Positions 9,090-20,830 are shown, counted from the first letter of the stretch. The stretch: 64,000 bases of DNA from Taudactylus pleione (GCA_031769625.1 JAUIMM010000698.1:1177001-1241000), one strand, 5' to 3'. Notes: a model not told the origin generated them from the sequence alone. A program made the numbers and translations.

Positions 9090-9744
9090 ATCAGCTAGCC
9101 GTGCATTTGTAGAAAGGAAATGGTTACCTGTAGATGAGTGCAGTAAGCAACACAGATATATGCACGATATGGCACAGTGCAGCGCGCAACACAGGTATAC
9201 AGTATGTGACAGCCTTCACAAATACAAGTACATCTGAAGTACAGTGAGACCCCCTATACACCAGTATTCCAGGGTTATTGTGAAAGAAAAAGGGAAAGGA
9301 ATAAGCTGACAGTAGAAAGCCAGACTATAGAGCTAGCATAAATCACAAACAATGCAGAAAATATATCTCACTGCTATGAGCATAAATGTAACTGCAATGG
9401 GCACTAAAATCAACTACACAGACCACAGTGGCTGGTAGAAAATAGCGCTATATAACCTGACACATAGGTGAGTTATATATGGAGACTGGACCCAGTGTTC
9501 CCGGAGATCTGTTGCTGGCTTGTTATTAGTAGAAATGGTCACCTGAGGTCTCTGAGGAGGCGGGGGGTGCAGGAGGAGCAGCTTTGAGGTGGCAAGACCG
9601 CAGTGGGATGGCACTCTGAGCTGGGGAAGGGGCTGCAGGAAGAGAGCTGACCTCCCCTGTGATGACTTTAACCACCAGTTCTCTGGCTTCTGTGCACCAA
9701 TAACGTATGCCTTGGTGATCTAGTGGAGTCCTAGATGGACCTGT
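9090..9744. other. Unassigned stretch beside the DIRS relic
   Basis: No reading frame with similarity was recognised. Short alternating phrases such as 'cagcgcgcaacacaggtatac' around 9180 may belong to unrecognised repeat DNA. Confidence 0.4.
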
Positions 9745-10244
9745 GGGGGTCATTCAGACCCGGTCGTTAGCGCCGATGCGCTCGGACCGGGTTGATGGCC
9801 CCCCACAGAGCATGTGCACGACGGCGCCGGCGCCGTCGTGCGCATGCGTGAGACCCGCTACGACCGACAGCGCTGGGCGTAGTAGGTCTTGATCCAAACG
9901 GGCGTGCTGTCGATGTTGATTGACAGCTCGCCCCGTTTGGAAGGCGGGCCGGGGGGAGGGTGGCAGTCCAAACGGAGGCGGCCCCACTGACATCACTAGT
10001 GATGTCAGTGGAGAGCTTCCGGCTCAGACAGAGCCAGAAGCTCTCCGGGGCTTACGATAAGGGAGACCCTACCCTAGGGTCTCGTCGTAAGCCCCGATGG
10101 TCGCGATGGTCAGATCGGTCATTAGAGCTGTGGGTGTTAACCCACAGCCTAACGACCGCAACAGAGGCGGGCGGTCAGGATGCAAGTGGCCGCCCAGTTT
10201 CTGAGCGACCGCTTGCATCCTCCGACCGCCTCTGAATGAGGCCC
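9745..10244 (+). mobile_element. GGGCCTGATTCAG palindromic MITE, copy 3
   Basis: A 500-bp element starts GGGGGTCATTCAG and ends CTCTGAATGAGGCCC, flanked by TGT at 9742-9744 and 10245-10247. It has the same module order as copy 1: GCGCATGCG region, CGGGCGTGCTGTCGATG hairpin at about 9898-9940, CACTGACATCACTAGTGATG palindrome at about 9984-10011, a GAGCTTCCGGCTC hairpin, GGGAGACCCTACC, then GATGGTCGCGATGGTC and a GTGGGTGTTAACCCAC hairpin. Confidence 0.85.
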
Positions 10245-10247
10245 TGT

Positions 10248-10805
10248 GTCCACATCATCGCCTCTGGTCTGTCTCCAGAGACTGGAGGTGAGACTGCCAA
10301 TATGCGCCTTACCTGTCCCCTCGCGTCCTGGCTGTAGTCTGGAGACCAAGGAGCCACGCTAGCCAGGTTCCTCCAGTTCACCCCCGAGAGTACATAGCCT
10401 GTGGCTGGAGTCACTGCGCCGCGGAGGGGTGATCGAGTAGCACCGCAGACGTCCAGAGGACTGTCTAGCGCTGCTTGGTCTGTTACAGTAAAGTAAAATA
10501 AAAGAATATCATAAAAATAAATTACTGTTCTAACGGTGATCCAGCTCCTGCCGGACACCAACAAAACTGAGTTGCCTTCAGGCTGTGGGACGGGGTATAG
10601 GGGGAAGGACTGGAGCATCCTGCCACAAAAAAAGCTTTGCTGTTGGTGTCCGGTCCTCCAAGTACCATCTATACCCCATTGTCTCCCTGTGGAGCCCTAT
10701 GGACCCTGAAGAAGAAACCATAATACATCATACACATATAAATAAAGTTTTGGGGAAGTATACTTTATATTACAGTTCTTAAACTCAGAAGAGGATCTGA
10801 ATTTG
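10248..10805. other. Unassigned stretch
   Basis: No gene recognised. A consensus-like splice donor on the minus strand (ACAG/GTAAGG, near 10307-10314) and an A/T-rich part at 10485-10530 are the only notable points. Confidence 0.35.
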
Positions 10806-11075
10806 CTCCTGATTCACTACGAAACGCAACTGCAAATGCAATAGCGAAAGCGCACAACTGCGATAGTATGCTAATTCATTGAAATTGCATTGCTGCCAAT
10901 GCACTACATAAGGAGCCCACTTTACCTTACACACATCCGTAATGTTTAGCAAGACTGCGATAACATCGGTACAATCGAGTACCATCGCAGCCTCACGCAC
11001 ACTTGCACAAACTCTGACCTTACTCAGAAATTGCTAACTTCCACGCACGATATCAGCCTCACAGTGGCTAATTTA
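10806..11075. mobile_element. Truncated GGGCCTGATTCAG-type MITE
   Basis: Begins CTGATTCACTACGAAACGCAAC and shares with the elements at 14671 and 15446 the phrases 'taacatcggtacaatcgagtac' and 'aaattgctaacttcc'. The outer ends are worn or missing. Confidence 0.6.
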
Positions 11076-11173
11076 TTTATTATAGCTAATAGAAAAATTA
11101 GGGAACAAAAGGCACGACCTTGTCTGGTTCCACTAGATAATTTAAATGTGTCATTAAATGTAGTGATGTAGGC

Positions 11174-11214
11174 CCATTAGATGTAGGTGAATCAGGTTCA
11201 CCTACATCTAATGG
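11174..11214. repeat. 18-bp-arm hairpin
   Basis: Perfect arms CCATTAGATGTAGGTGAA (11174-11191) and TTCACCTACATCTAATGG (11197-11214) enclose the loop TCAGG. Likely the core of a small MITE or a palindromic duplication. Confidence 0.85.
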
Positions 11215-11281
11215 CCCACTATTTGTCACTAGCAAAGCAAAGTTTTGTATTCTCCTGTCCCCTCTCCCCTGCAATTCTTTA

Positions 11282-11625
11282 CTTGGGTACACACTTAGCT
11301 GACCCAAAAGAAGACCGGTGGTCAAGCCGACTGAGTGGCCGATTTGATAAGATATACACACCAATCGGCAGCTCGATATGTCTGGCTAGACATCACGGCT
11401 GGGCTGGCATTTAAATTTGCCTGCCCAGTTGTGATGTCAGTGTCGGTGGTCCCTGCAGCCAGCACAAATATATCGGCATGAGCATCGGTTGTGCTGCAGG
11501 GCCGACCTGATATGTCTGTGAATGTTGTTGTTCACTGACATATCAGGTGTACATACCTGCCGATGCACTACCGATATATCGTTAATCATTCAAATGAGCA
11601 TTAGATCTACTAGTGTGTACTCAGG
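11282..11625. mobile_element. GGGTACACAC-type MITE
   Basis: Starts near CTTGGGTACACACTTAGC and ends near TAGTGTGTACTCAG, with internal inverted pieces (GACATATCAGG on both strands, CCGATATAT). Related elements are at 31748-32037 and 41593-41914. No coding content. Confidence 0.6.
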
Positions 11626-12532
11626 AAAACATATGACTCTATTAGCAATGTTGTGACATTGATACATCATGTGTGTTAAAATGTATCTATGAAATATCAA
11701 ATTGAGATATAAAAAATTGCACCACCAAGACAAAGGCACTGCACTAAAACCAGTAGTGATATCTGCATTAGGTTCTACAAACCCTGAGTATGAATGTCTG
11801 GATTACAGAGCCATTGTTTTGGAAGCAGCAGTAATAGTATCATTGAGTTGATTAAGTTTTTGGAGAGTTCAGGAAACAAGCCTTTCGGGGACTGGTGGGA
11901 GGCTCAGTTCTACAGAGGGAGTCTAGTAGAGTAGAGCTGGCATGTATGTGACACTGAGACCATACCAGCGTGTGAATCAGCAATATGTCAAAGGTGTGAA
12001 CACAAATCTCATATTCAGGAAGCCACCGGCAGTGATATACGATCAAACTGTCATGTGTGTTGATAAGAGAAATTCCAAACACAGGAGCAGCTAGAACAGC
12101 TTCCTGGGAACAGACAGAGCAAAGAGATGATGGAGATGAAATGATAAATCCTCACATTATAAATTGCTTTTAAATCTCTGGGAGTTTTATTTGTGGGGAT
12201 GATCATAGTGCGAAGTGTAAATGTAACGTGTTATACAATTATTATTCATTTACACAAAATGAATATAACCAGTGATACTTGAATACTGAAAACAATTATT
12301 TTCATATTTAATTTATGATAGCCAACTGCAGTGAAAAGCCCAAGGAAGAAGAGTTGTGAGAAAATGTGCAATGTTGGAGTACCGTCATTCTCAGTGATGT
12401 GGACAGCTGCGCGGCACAATTGCAGATCACCTGTCGGTGAATTGCCCCTTAGGTTTCTTGATTTATAGGAAGGCAAAATAAATCCCTAGAAACTTCTTCT
12501 TAATTTGACCTCACTAGTGAAAAGTGCTTATT
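11626..12532. other. Unassigned stretch
   Basis: No gene recognised. 12350-12410 contains 'ggagtaccgtcattctcagtgatgtgg', which resembles 55738-55762, so part of an unnamed MITE family is probably present here. Confidence 0.4.
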
Positions 12533-13013
12533 GGCATGATTCAGATGTGGGCTCAATACCAATATTTATGCAGCTGAGTGATTATTGGGCCACTGCGCAT
12601 GTATCACACTGCTCACAGGCAAAAGTACCTTAGCAGTGAGAATTTCTTGGCAAAGTGATTGAATTCAGGGACCGTTTGGGGGTGGTTATGGGGAGTGGTG
12701 GCAAAAACGCAGGTGTGCTGCGGCCACTTTTGGGGCATGTCTCAGCATAGTACTGAGATCCCGTACACAGAAAACTTAGTGCCAGTGTCTCAGTTCCCGT
12801 GGCCATTCTGCACGATCATAAGGTTACTCAGATGATCGTGTACCGGAGGATCTGTGACCACCGATGCTTGTTTGGATGTACTTGCTCAGATCTGCAAACT
12901 TCCGGTGGGCGTCTCAATACATTTCCAGGTGGCTACAGCATTATTTTTGCATAGCAGAGCTGTGTACGGGATCACACTGTGATTGCATTAGCTTACATCT
13001 CTGATTCAGGCCC
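12533..13013. mobile_element. GGGCCTGATTCAG-type MITE
   Basis: Begins GGCATGATTCAGATGT and ends ACATCTCTGATTCAGGCCC, an inverted-end match to the family. The 480-bp interior is not strongly palindromic. No clear 3-bp duplication. Confidence 0.65.
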
Positions 13014-13099
13014 AATGCTCCTATGACCTATGGACCTTCCTGCATCAAAGTCGAATACACCCTTGTGGGGGAACACAGTTGAAAAACGGGGGCCCTATT

Positions 13100-13556
13100 A
13101 GGGTCTGCACCATTGCTATTGCCATTGTAAATCCAGATTGCTGCAAGTGAATCCACTAAACCAGTGGGAAATCATGATAGACTGGATATGAAGAGTTAAG
13201 TTGAGGGCGAATTCAATGAAGACACCAAGGCAGCGAGATTGGGGAACAGAAGAAAATGTGACATTATGCATCGTCGAAGGGATGGATGGAAAGGAGGTTC
13301 TTACAATGGGGGGGGGACATGAGTTCAGTTTTGGACATGTTGAGTTTGATATAGCATTGGCACATCCATAGTCCAGATGGCGGAGAGGCAGATGGAAACA
13401 CAGGATAACATAGAGGAGAGGACAGGGAGGAGTTGTATAGCTGAGTGTCATTAGTGTAGAAGTGGAAGTGAAAGCTGAAGGTACATATGAGAGAACAGGT
13501 GTCAAGAGAAAAAGCAAGCACAGAGCTGCAGTGGACAGAATTGCAAAGCCGCACAC
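13100..13556 (-). pseudogene. L2-like LINE reverse transcriptase fragment
   Basis: The minus strand carries FHFYTNDTQLYNSS, a mutated version of the YADDTQLY catalytic box of L2/CR1-type reverse transcriptases (YADD to YTND, so catalytically dead). It continues in frame to LNMSKTELM, the conserved segment after the palm, and in another frame to CLGVFIEFALNLTLHIQSI, matching the typical 'LGV-x-FD-x3-x-HI-x-SI' motif. At least one frameshift separates these. The MITE at 13558 is inserted at its upstream edge. Confidence 0.75.
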
Positions 13557-13557
13557 T

Positions 13558-14019
13558 GGCCCTGATTCAGAGCCGGACGCTCTAACAGAGCGCTCACTCT
13601 GAATTAGGGCGTCTTTTTTTTTTTATGGAGCGGCCTCCGGGCCGCTCGCATTGCTGTGGGTTGCCACCCACAGCTAATGTGAGCGGCCAGGATGATGGTC
13701 GCGATGGTCAAGATCATCGCGACCATCGGGCTTGTGACGAGACCCTTGTGGTAGGGTCTCGTGGCCGCAAGCCCCAGAGAGCTTTCGGCTCATGGGAACG
13801 CCTCCGTCTGGGCAGTCACCCCCCCGGCCCGCCCACCAAAGGGGGCGTGCTGTCACTCAACATCGACAGCACGCCCCCTTTGGTGTGAGACCCAGAGCGA
13901 CGGATTGCCTATCGCTATCCGTGTCTCGTGCATGCGCATGACGGAGCCGGCTCCGTCGTGTGCATGCACTCTGGGCCACCATCGACCCGGTTGCGAGTGC
14001 TCAGGTCTGAATCAGGCCC
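13558..14019 (-). mobile_element. GGGCCTGATTCAG palindromic MITE, copy 4
   Basis: Starts GGCCCTGATTCAGAGCCGG, ends GGTCTGAATCAGGCCC, with perfect ACT duplications at 13555-13557 and 14020-14022. Module order is the reverse of copy 1: CTGTGGGTTGCCACCCACAG hairpin, GATGGTCGCGATGGTC, GACGAGACCC hairpin, then the AAAGGGGGCGTGCTGTC hairpin near 13842-13885 and GTGCATGCG region. The central 30-bp palindrome is deleted. Confidence 0.87.
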
Positions 14020-14022
14020 ACT

Positions 14023-14670
14023 GTTCAAATGCTGCAGGAATGAGGCATCTGAAGTGAAGAGATGCCTCCTCCGGGGTTGTAGCTTGGATAGACCATAGCG
14101 CCCATCGGTCACAATGTTGTGCGGCACCGGCCCGCTGAGTAAGCCTCAGCTTAAGCAGGCAGGACAGCTTGCGAGGCCAGGAAGTCTGCGTCCATGGATG
14201 CAGACCTTGGCCTCGTCCCTCCCTGACAATGGGATGACACACCCCTATTTATGGTAATGCAGGCCATCCCCGCACCACAAACGCCTCTGCCTGGCAGAGG
14301 CATAGACCATGTCCTGTGCATGCCTAGATTCCCGATAATCAGGTATCTGCATTAGTATCACCACCTGCATCCTTTGCTGAATCAGCCCCTAAAACAAAAA
14401 GAGGAACATGAGTTAGGGGTAGAGACAATGAAGAAGAGACCTGATATGTAAGAGGTAAGATAGGAGTGACCAGTGCTGCAAAGGCCAAAGTACAATGTGG
14501 GCTGTAGCTGCAGAAAGCAGATCAAGATTTTTTTTGAGAAAGAGAATAATGACCTTATATATATGAGGTTGGAAGGAAAGTGCCAGTGGAGAGGGACAGT
14601 TTGAAGAGGTGGGCTAAGTAAGTGCTGGCAGGCAGTAGTTGGAGAGACGGAGATGATGAGAAGAGACTTT
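14023..14670 (-). pseudogene. Probable L2-like LINE fragment plus MITE end
   Basis: Minus-strand phrases such as YLTSYISGLFFIVSTPNS (around 14400-14460) resemble the 'YLSDLIS' region near the C-terminus of L2-type proteins, but similarity is patchy. At 14376-14391 a GCTGAATCAGCCCC end suggests the right terminus of another GGGCCTGATTCAG element. 14023-14370 is otherwise unrecognised. Confidence 0.35.
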
Positions 14671-15176
14671 GGGCCTGATTCAGCAAGGATCGCTATTCTG
14701 CTTATACGCACGCTACTGCATTGCTAATATCAGCGGGCTATTTAAATGTGTTCATTTACATTGCATACGCAGCCTGACATAAGGACGCCCACTTCCCCTT
14801 ACTCACATCCATATACTAGGGCAACATTGCAAAATAATCGGTAACATTGAGTAACATCGGACCCATGCACACAGTTAAGGAAGCCCAGACTCTCTCAGGA
14901 TTTGCTAACTTCTGCGCACACTATGAGAGCTCAGGAGGCGTCTGGTAATGCAGTGGCTAATTTATGCATGTCCATGCAACGGTGTTGAAACGCACTGGCA
15001 TGCCTGCATTCGCCCGACCCCCCCCCCCCCTTGGTCACCACCCACAAACGGCACTTCCTGTCAATCACTCTGCTCTGGGTCTGTGTAACCTCTGCAGACG
15101 CAGTTCCTATCGCAATTGCTAGTTCACGCACGATTGCGTGCGTATACGGAACTGCATTCTTTGCTGAATCAAGACC
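14671..15176. mobile_element. GGGCCTGATTCAG-type MITE, second subtype
   Basis: Begins GGGCCTGATTCAGCAAGG and ends TTGCTGAATCAAGACC, with TTT flanking both sides (14668-14670 and 15177-15179). Interior phrases 'cggtaacattgagtaacatcgg' and 'tttgctaacttc' are shared with 10806 and 15446. Confidence 0.8.
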
Positions 15177-15239
15177 TTTGTTGCAGTTGGTGTAGATTTC
15201 GCCATTGAAATACATGGCAAAGTTTTGAGCAATAAGGGA

Positions 15240-15345
15240 AAAAAGTGGAGGATGTGAGATAGGGGGGTATTATTAATATTATTATAATTATCTTTTATGT
15301 ACTGTATATGGTGCCACGAGCGGTCCGCAGAGATAGAGCAAACAA
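15240..15345 (-). mobile_element. L2-like LINE 3' end fragment
   Basis: Minus-strand 3' end with a TAAT-rich tail (15270-15290) preceded by 'tatggtgccacgagcggtccgc', the worn equivalent of the 'gcgctatataaataa' terminus seen in plus orientation at 45830-45870 and 48100-48140. Confidence 0.5.
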
Positions 15346-15445
15346 AAGAAGAAAGAAAGTGCAGAAGACTTATTCGGACCCATCCTTATGGCAGGTGCAG
15401 ATTCTGTCTGAGTATAGGCTCCTATGTGGTCGGTTGAGTGTTTCT

Positions 15446-15919
15446 GGGCCTGATTCAGAGACGGAAACTAATGCGATCGCAACTACGTATTCATACGAAA
15501 TGCAGTTGCGAAAATATGCAAATGTCTGCAAAGATCACCTAAGTATTAAGACGCCCACCTGCATGCAACTATGCATACCTTCGTAAACATCGGTAAAATC
15601 AAAGTACATTGGTGGCCATCTTACCCTTGCAACAGGTCTGTCCTGCTGCAGCCATGGGAGCTCTTCTGACATGCAAAGCTGCGTATGCAATCGCAGTGGC
15701 TAATTTATGCACGCCCATGTAATGGCACTTAAATGGACAGACACGCCTGCGTTTTTGAGACCACTCCCCATTACCACCCCCAAACGCTGGCAGTCTATCA
15801 CTCACTTGGCGATGGATTCCTCTGTGCATGCGTGATCACAATGCGATTGCAGCGCACGGCAAACAATCGCTTGATCTGTGAGAAAATTTAATTTGCGTCC
15901 TTCTCTGAATCAGGCACCC
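15446..15919. mobile_element. GGGCCTGATTCAG-type MITE, second subtype
   Basis: Begins GGGCCTGATTCAGAGACGG, ends CTCTGAATCAGGCACCC and is flanked by TCT at 15443-15445 and 15920-15922. The interior 'cggtaaaatcaaagtacattgg' aligns with the copy at 14671. Confidence 0.82.
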
Positions 15920-16099
15920 TCTTTACATAACCACTTTCAGCGACACACCTGCAACACTCCCATACGATAAAACATCTTTGTGCGTCTTTTTAGCCCTCCC
16001 GTTACCTCACAGTCACCGTCCAGGAATGCCCCTCACATTTCTACTATGATGCTTCTAAATTTGTGCTGCAACTAAAAAATCAGGATGCCTCATTGGTGG

Positions 16100-16985
16100 G
16101 ACTCATCCGACATCGCCCCTCTGTATCCGCAATCGCTCGACTGCATCCGACATCGCTCCACTGCATCCGACATCGTTCCACTGCATCCGACATTGCTCCA
16201 CTGCATCTGACATCACCCCGCTGCATTCGACATTGCTCCCCTGCATCTGACATCACCCAGCTGCATCCGACATCGCTCCCCTGCATCCAACATTGCCCCA
16301 CTGCATCCGACATCACCCCACTATATCCAACATCAGTCTACTGCATCTGACATCACCACTGAATCCATCAGCGCTCCACTGCATCTGACATAACCACTGC
16401 CTCCAATATCGCCTCAGTGCATCCGACATCACTCCAATGCATCTGACATCACCACTGCATCCGACATTGCCCCACTGCATCCGACATTGCTCCACTGCAA
16501 CCGACATTGCTCAGCTGCAACCGACATCACTCCACTGCATCTGTCATCGCTCTGCTGCATCCGTCATCACTCAAGTACATCCAACATTGGTCCACTGCAT
16601 CCGACATTGGTCCCCTGCATCCGACATTGCTCCCCTGCATCCGGCATCACCCCACTGCTTCTGAAATCAGTCCACTGCATTCGACATCGCTGCTGCATCC
16701 GTCATTGCTCCACTGCATCCGACATCATTTCAGTGCATCCGTCATCACCCCTCTACATCCAACATTGCTCCACTGTATCTGACATCACCACTGCCTCCGA
16801 CATTGCTCCACTGCATCTGACATCGCCCTGATGCATCCGTCATCGCAACACTGCATCCGTCATCACCCCACTGCATTCGTCATCGCTCCACTGCATCCGT
16901 CATTGCTCCACTGCATCCAACATTGCTCCACTCATCCAACACCTCCACTGCATCCAACACCACCACTGCATCCAACATCACCACT
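16100..16985 (+). repeat. 20-bp satellite array (CCACTGCATCCGACATCGCT)
   Basis: About 44 tandem copies of a 20-bp unit with variants (cgct/ccct/cacc, ccg/ctg/ttc). Several overlapping open frames of 60-114 codons with a 20-residue period arise because three units equal 60 bases and the unit lacks frequent stops; they are not genes. Confidence 0.95.
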
Positions 16986-17229
16986 ACATCTGACTCAGAA
17001 TCTGGCCTTTTTAGTACAAAACATTGCAGAACATGGACTACAAGCTATATAAACATTGCTGCATATGCAGTCATAATACCCACAATGGCAGCATCAAATG
17101 AACCCAAGGGAATAGCACATGAGGGAGGAAGGTCCTGCTTGAGAGCTTAAAGGATTGTGGATAAATTAGCTGAAAGTAGTAAAGTAGCAACAAGGGTTGT
17201 TGGACTGGTAGGATATTAGTGATTTAAAG

Positions 17230-17665
17230 TAGAGATGAGCGGTTCCGTTTTCCTGAAAACTGAACACATCCGAATGTTGAGGTTCTGAGTCCTGGCTCAG
17301 ATCACTGTGTGGTTTTTAGTAGAACTGAGTCCCGACTCGGGTGTTGCCGCCAAGTTCAGAACTCGGATCTAAAAAACGGATTTTGCATATTTTGGATTGT
17401 TTTTAAGTCCCTCCTTCGTGATTTCAGGTGCTGTGAAGTGTTCAAAATTGACTGCAAATGACTGGAAATTAATGTTTTCGATGTTAATAACACTATAGGA
17501 ACAAAAACAGGTCCAAGTTACATGATTTTAGAAGTTTTTATAAATTTTTAAAGAAATCCAAAACCTAAACTGAACAAACACACTTGAAGGTGGTTTTGAC
17601 AAAACCAAAACACAATGATGATTTCGAACCAAAACTATAACATTGGGAGTCTGCGCACATCTGTA
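17230..17665. mobile_element. hAT element with TAGAGATGAGCGG end, perfect TSD
   Basis: Begins TAGAGATGAGCGGTTCCG and ends CTGCGCACATCTGTA, flanked by identical ATTTAAAG at 17222-17229 and 17666-17673. It is inserted in the L2-like LINE. A second element with the same left end starts at 20831. Confidence 0.85.
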
Positions 17666-17815
17666 ATTTAAAGTAGGATTGTTTGGTAAGAGAGACAGCG
17701 GTAAAGTAAGTAGTACATTTGTAGTGGATGAAGTCAGTGTTGGAGCGTTTGTTGGTTGTCAGTTGGAGTATAATGTCAAGGCTGGAGTTTTGATCAACAG
17801 AAACAATGTTTAGTG

Positions 17816-18743
17816 CAACGGTTTCCAATCTGTGTGCGGCGGCTCCCTGGGGTGCCGCAGCATTGTCACCAGAGTTCCCATGGGCGGTGGCCTAACAAGG
17901 CTGCCTGATTTTTTTTTTTTCCTTTTTGTTTGCACAGCAGGAGAGACAGTGAGCGGATAGGTGCAGATGGCAGGCGGGTTTATGCGAGTGTGCGTGAGCT
18001 GTCTGTGGTATGCAATAGGCAGGGCTGTCTATTGCTGAAATTGAATGGGGTGCTGGCTGCCTGGTTGATCTGAGGGTTTCAGATATCTGAGGAGCTGAAA
18101 GGAACGGCACTGGCAATCTCTACTAAGGGTAAATAAGGGGGGGAGAGATGGCTATACTATAGGGAGAGGGCTGCATAGGGAACTATTGTGGGGGCCTGCA
18201 ATGAGAGATAACCATACTACTTGGAGCTGGCCGCAATGAGAGAGGGGAGGGGCAACTGTGGGTGGGGCTGCAATGATAGACACATGGAAGAGGGGGCTGC
18301 AATGAGAGACACATGGAGGAGGGGGCTGTAATGAGAGACACATGGAGGGGGGGCTGCAAAGGGAGACACATGGAAAGGGGCAATATAAGAGAGATGGTTG
18401 TGGCAATGGGTAAGAATAGCACAGTTTTTCTCTTTATTTCTTGTGAATGATCACACTATATATGCCCTTAATTTTAGATCATTGTGCACCGGGCCTCCCA
18501 GAGCCTTTATCCAGCCCTGCTTTAACGAGACTTCATGCAGTGCTGTTCTGTTCCACCCATGTGTATTATTTTTGCAAACAAGTTAATAAGTATTTCTGTC
18601 CTGACCTAAATACTAATTACATTATTTTGACCCAACTACATTAAAAAAGGGACTACTCTGTCATTATTTTGGCTTAGGGGTGCCTTGAAATAATCATGGA
18701 GACCCTATGGGTGCCTTGAACTGAAAACGTTTGGGAACCACTG
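17816..18743. mobile_element. hAT element, 928 bp, perfect 8-bp TSD
   Basis: Ends CAACGGTTTCCAA and TTGGGAACCACTG are inverted (canonical hAT CAGTGGTTCCCAA) and the flanks are identical GTTTAGTG at 17808-17815 and 18744-18751. Internal 18240-18380 holds purine-rich units of the type 'ggctgcaatgagagacacatggagg'. No transposase remains. Confidence 0.92.
18240..18380 (+). repeat. Purine-rich tandem units in the hAT element
   Basis: Three to four units of about 34 bp ('gagacacatggaggaggggg-ctgcaatga') lie head to tail. Confidence 0.75.
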
Positions 18744-19830
18744 GTTTAGTGGCTGGGGCTGCCTCATCCAGGGCTGTGGACAGTGTAGTGTTATAGAGCA
18801 TATAGCATTACGGCATGATAATGAGAGATGGCAGAAAGGAGAAGTTCAACAGAGGCAGAAAAGAAGATGGATACAAGGCATCAATGGGAAACTTTGTATG
18901 CACAGAGTTTGGGCTGGAGGTTGCAGGGCAAGGTAAGGAAAAAGGAAAGGTCATACAGCGAGTTAAAAAGTTAGATAGGTCACAGTGATTGTAAAAAGCG
19001 AGGTCCAGCTATTGTCCATCTTGATGAGTGGGAGACAAAGTCCACTACGTGAGGTCATAAGAGGAAGTGTGTGTGAGAAGTTATGGAGTAGCAGGTCTAG
19101 TAGGGATGTCAGTGGGGATAATGAAATCACATATACTAACAGTATAATGATCATAGGAGAGATATACAGAAGCAAGGCAGTAACTTTTGGGGAAAAAAAT
19201 AGCAGGGAATAAATTGCAGCAATGCGGAGATAGAAAGAATAGAAGAGACCAAAGGTGTGAACTTAATGAAGGAAGAAAAGGAGGGGGAAGGTTAAGGGGG
19301 ATGGCTATGAATGTTCAATTATAGGAAAATAGAATGCAAACTCTGCCATCCTGAGGTTTATTGGTTCTTGGTATGTGAGTAAAATAGAGACCACCAAAAA
19401 GAAGTGCTGTAGGGGAAACAGCAGCAGAGGTGGGTATCCAGGTTTGGGTAAGGGCAAGGAGACTGAAGGAGACATAGAGGAATATGCCATGAATGTAAGA
19501 GCATTTTCTGCAGATGCATTCTGGGGAAGCAGGTGAGGGGAAGGGTGGTAATTAGGTTGGAGAGTTTAAAGGTGTAAGGTGGGTGGGAAGTTGATGAGCA
19601 TGATAGTGAGTATTGTAGAGAGGCCAGATATGGTGATGTCTCATTGTCAGAAGGAGGTGAGAAATAATAAAAGGGAAGGAGACATGAGGTTAGTGTAAGT
19701 TACACAGTAAGGAGAGTGCAACAAGCATTTGAATAGCAGGTAGGGGAGGTATGTCATAACTCTGTGATGGGTAGGGAGGTAATGAGTACATGGAGGGTGG
19801 TGGAAAGAGGTAGCTGATACACTACATGGA

Positions 19831-20716
19831 GTTACTGCATGTATGGGCTACTGTTCTTTGTACAATCATTATGCATTACACAGTTTATTAAGAACAGGTT
19901 AGAAAAAAAAAACTGGCGATCTCTTAGCCTGGATCTGTAAAACCAAGAGTTGCCTTGGGGGCAATTGCAGCTTTATATGTAATAAACAATTCAACGGTAC
20001 ATCACACAGTCTAAAACAAATGAATGTGTCCCATCTATTTGAGAGATTCTCTTAATTAAAGAGACTGCACTGCACCCTGCACTGAATGGATGAGAATAGA
20101 AGCAGTATTTCTTCTTCTTGTGATGGCAATATGAGCTGCAGATAACTGCCAATTGCTTGGATTACAGAACAGAAATGTCTTGCATGTTCCTTTCCTAGTG
20201 TAAATTTGGCATCTACACAAGATAAGTGCAATATCAGGTTGTTGATGATGATTTCCATATATTTGTTCTGAATGTGTAACTTTAAAATACTGATGTGTGT
20301 ATACAAACAGGCATTTTTTATGTTCAACTCCCTCAGTCTCCTTTACAGACCACCAAATATGCATACACACCACATGTTTATTTTATGCATAAATGCATCT
20401 ATACCTCAGGCTAGCACTCCATCAGTATGTGCATGCCGCTCTCCTCAATTGTGAACTGCCCCTGTAAAATAGGACAGCATCTTTTGCGGAAGTCATCATG
20501 AAATTGTACATATTTAAAAGTTTAAAAAAGTCGCTTCAAAGTCCTCCCTCTTTATCATCACTCCTTTTATTTGTTTAAAGTTTAAACATTTATTCTTTTC
20601 CCTAAATGTTTGTTTCAGCTTCACTGTCTTATTTTAATCAGGAGAGTGAGATAAATTGAATTACATTTTAGAAAAAAATATTATATCGGGTATTTGTGCA
20701 TGAAACTGCCCGAACT
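19831..20716. other. Unassigned A/T-rich stretch
   Basis: No recognisable gene or transposon terminus. Short minus-strand frames of about 100 codons here show no domain that I recognise. Confidence 0.4.
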
Positions 20717-20717
20717 T

Positions 20718-20820
20718 GGGGCCTGATTCAGAGATCTCAGATGGTGGGAAGACTGCGCATGCGCAGGGTATGTATATGTACTGTGCATGCGTAGCCCTCC
20801 TGCTATGAGTTCACTTGCAG
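20718..20820. mobile_element. Fragment of GGGCCTGATTCAG-type MITE
   Basis: Begins GGGGCCTGATTCAGAGATC and includes GACTGCGCATGCGCAGGG, a motif typical of this family. The other end is missing, replaced at 20831 by a hAT-type left end. Confidence 0.55.
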
Positions 20821-20830
20821 GGGTATATTT

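Larger units (their letters stand above)
17150..19830 (-). pseudogene. L2-like LINE: endonuclease and linker, split by two hAT elements
   Basis: Reading down the minus strand: SLPLPKPGYPPLLLFPLQ (near 19460) and FAFYFPIIEHS (near 19320) match the 'ETWL ... GG-x-GLLI' part of the L2 apurinic-like endonuclease. SLSPLTSLLDLLLHNFSHTL and LPLIKMDNSWTSLFTITVTY (19110-18970) match the later 'QLDLVFT' part. DFIHYKCTTYFTAVSLTKQSY (about 17740-17680) matches the linker before the reverse transcriptase. Two hAT elements at 17816-18743 and 17230-17665 interrupt it. Stops and frame changes are frequent, so this is an old inactive copy. Confidence 0.7.

Noticed and set aside
16063..16831. Several overlapping frames with a 20-residue period
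   Set aside because: They arise from the 20-bp satellite; three units make 60 bases, so all three frames can remain open.
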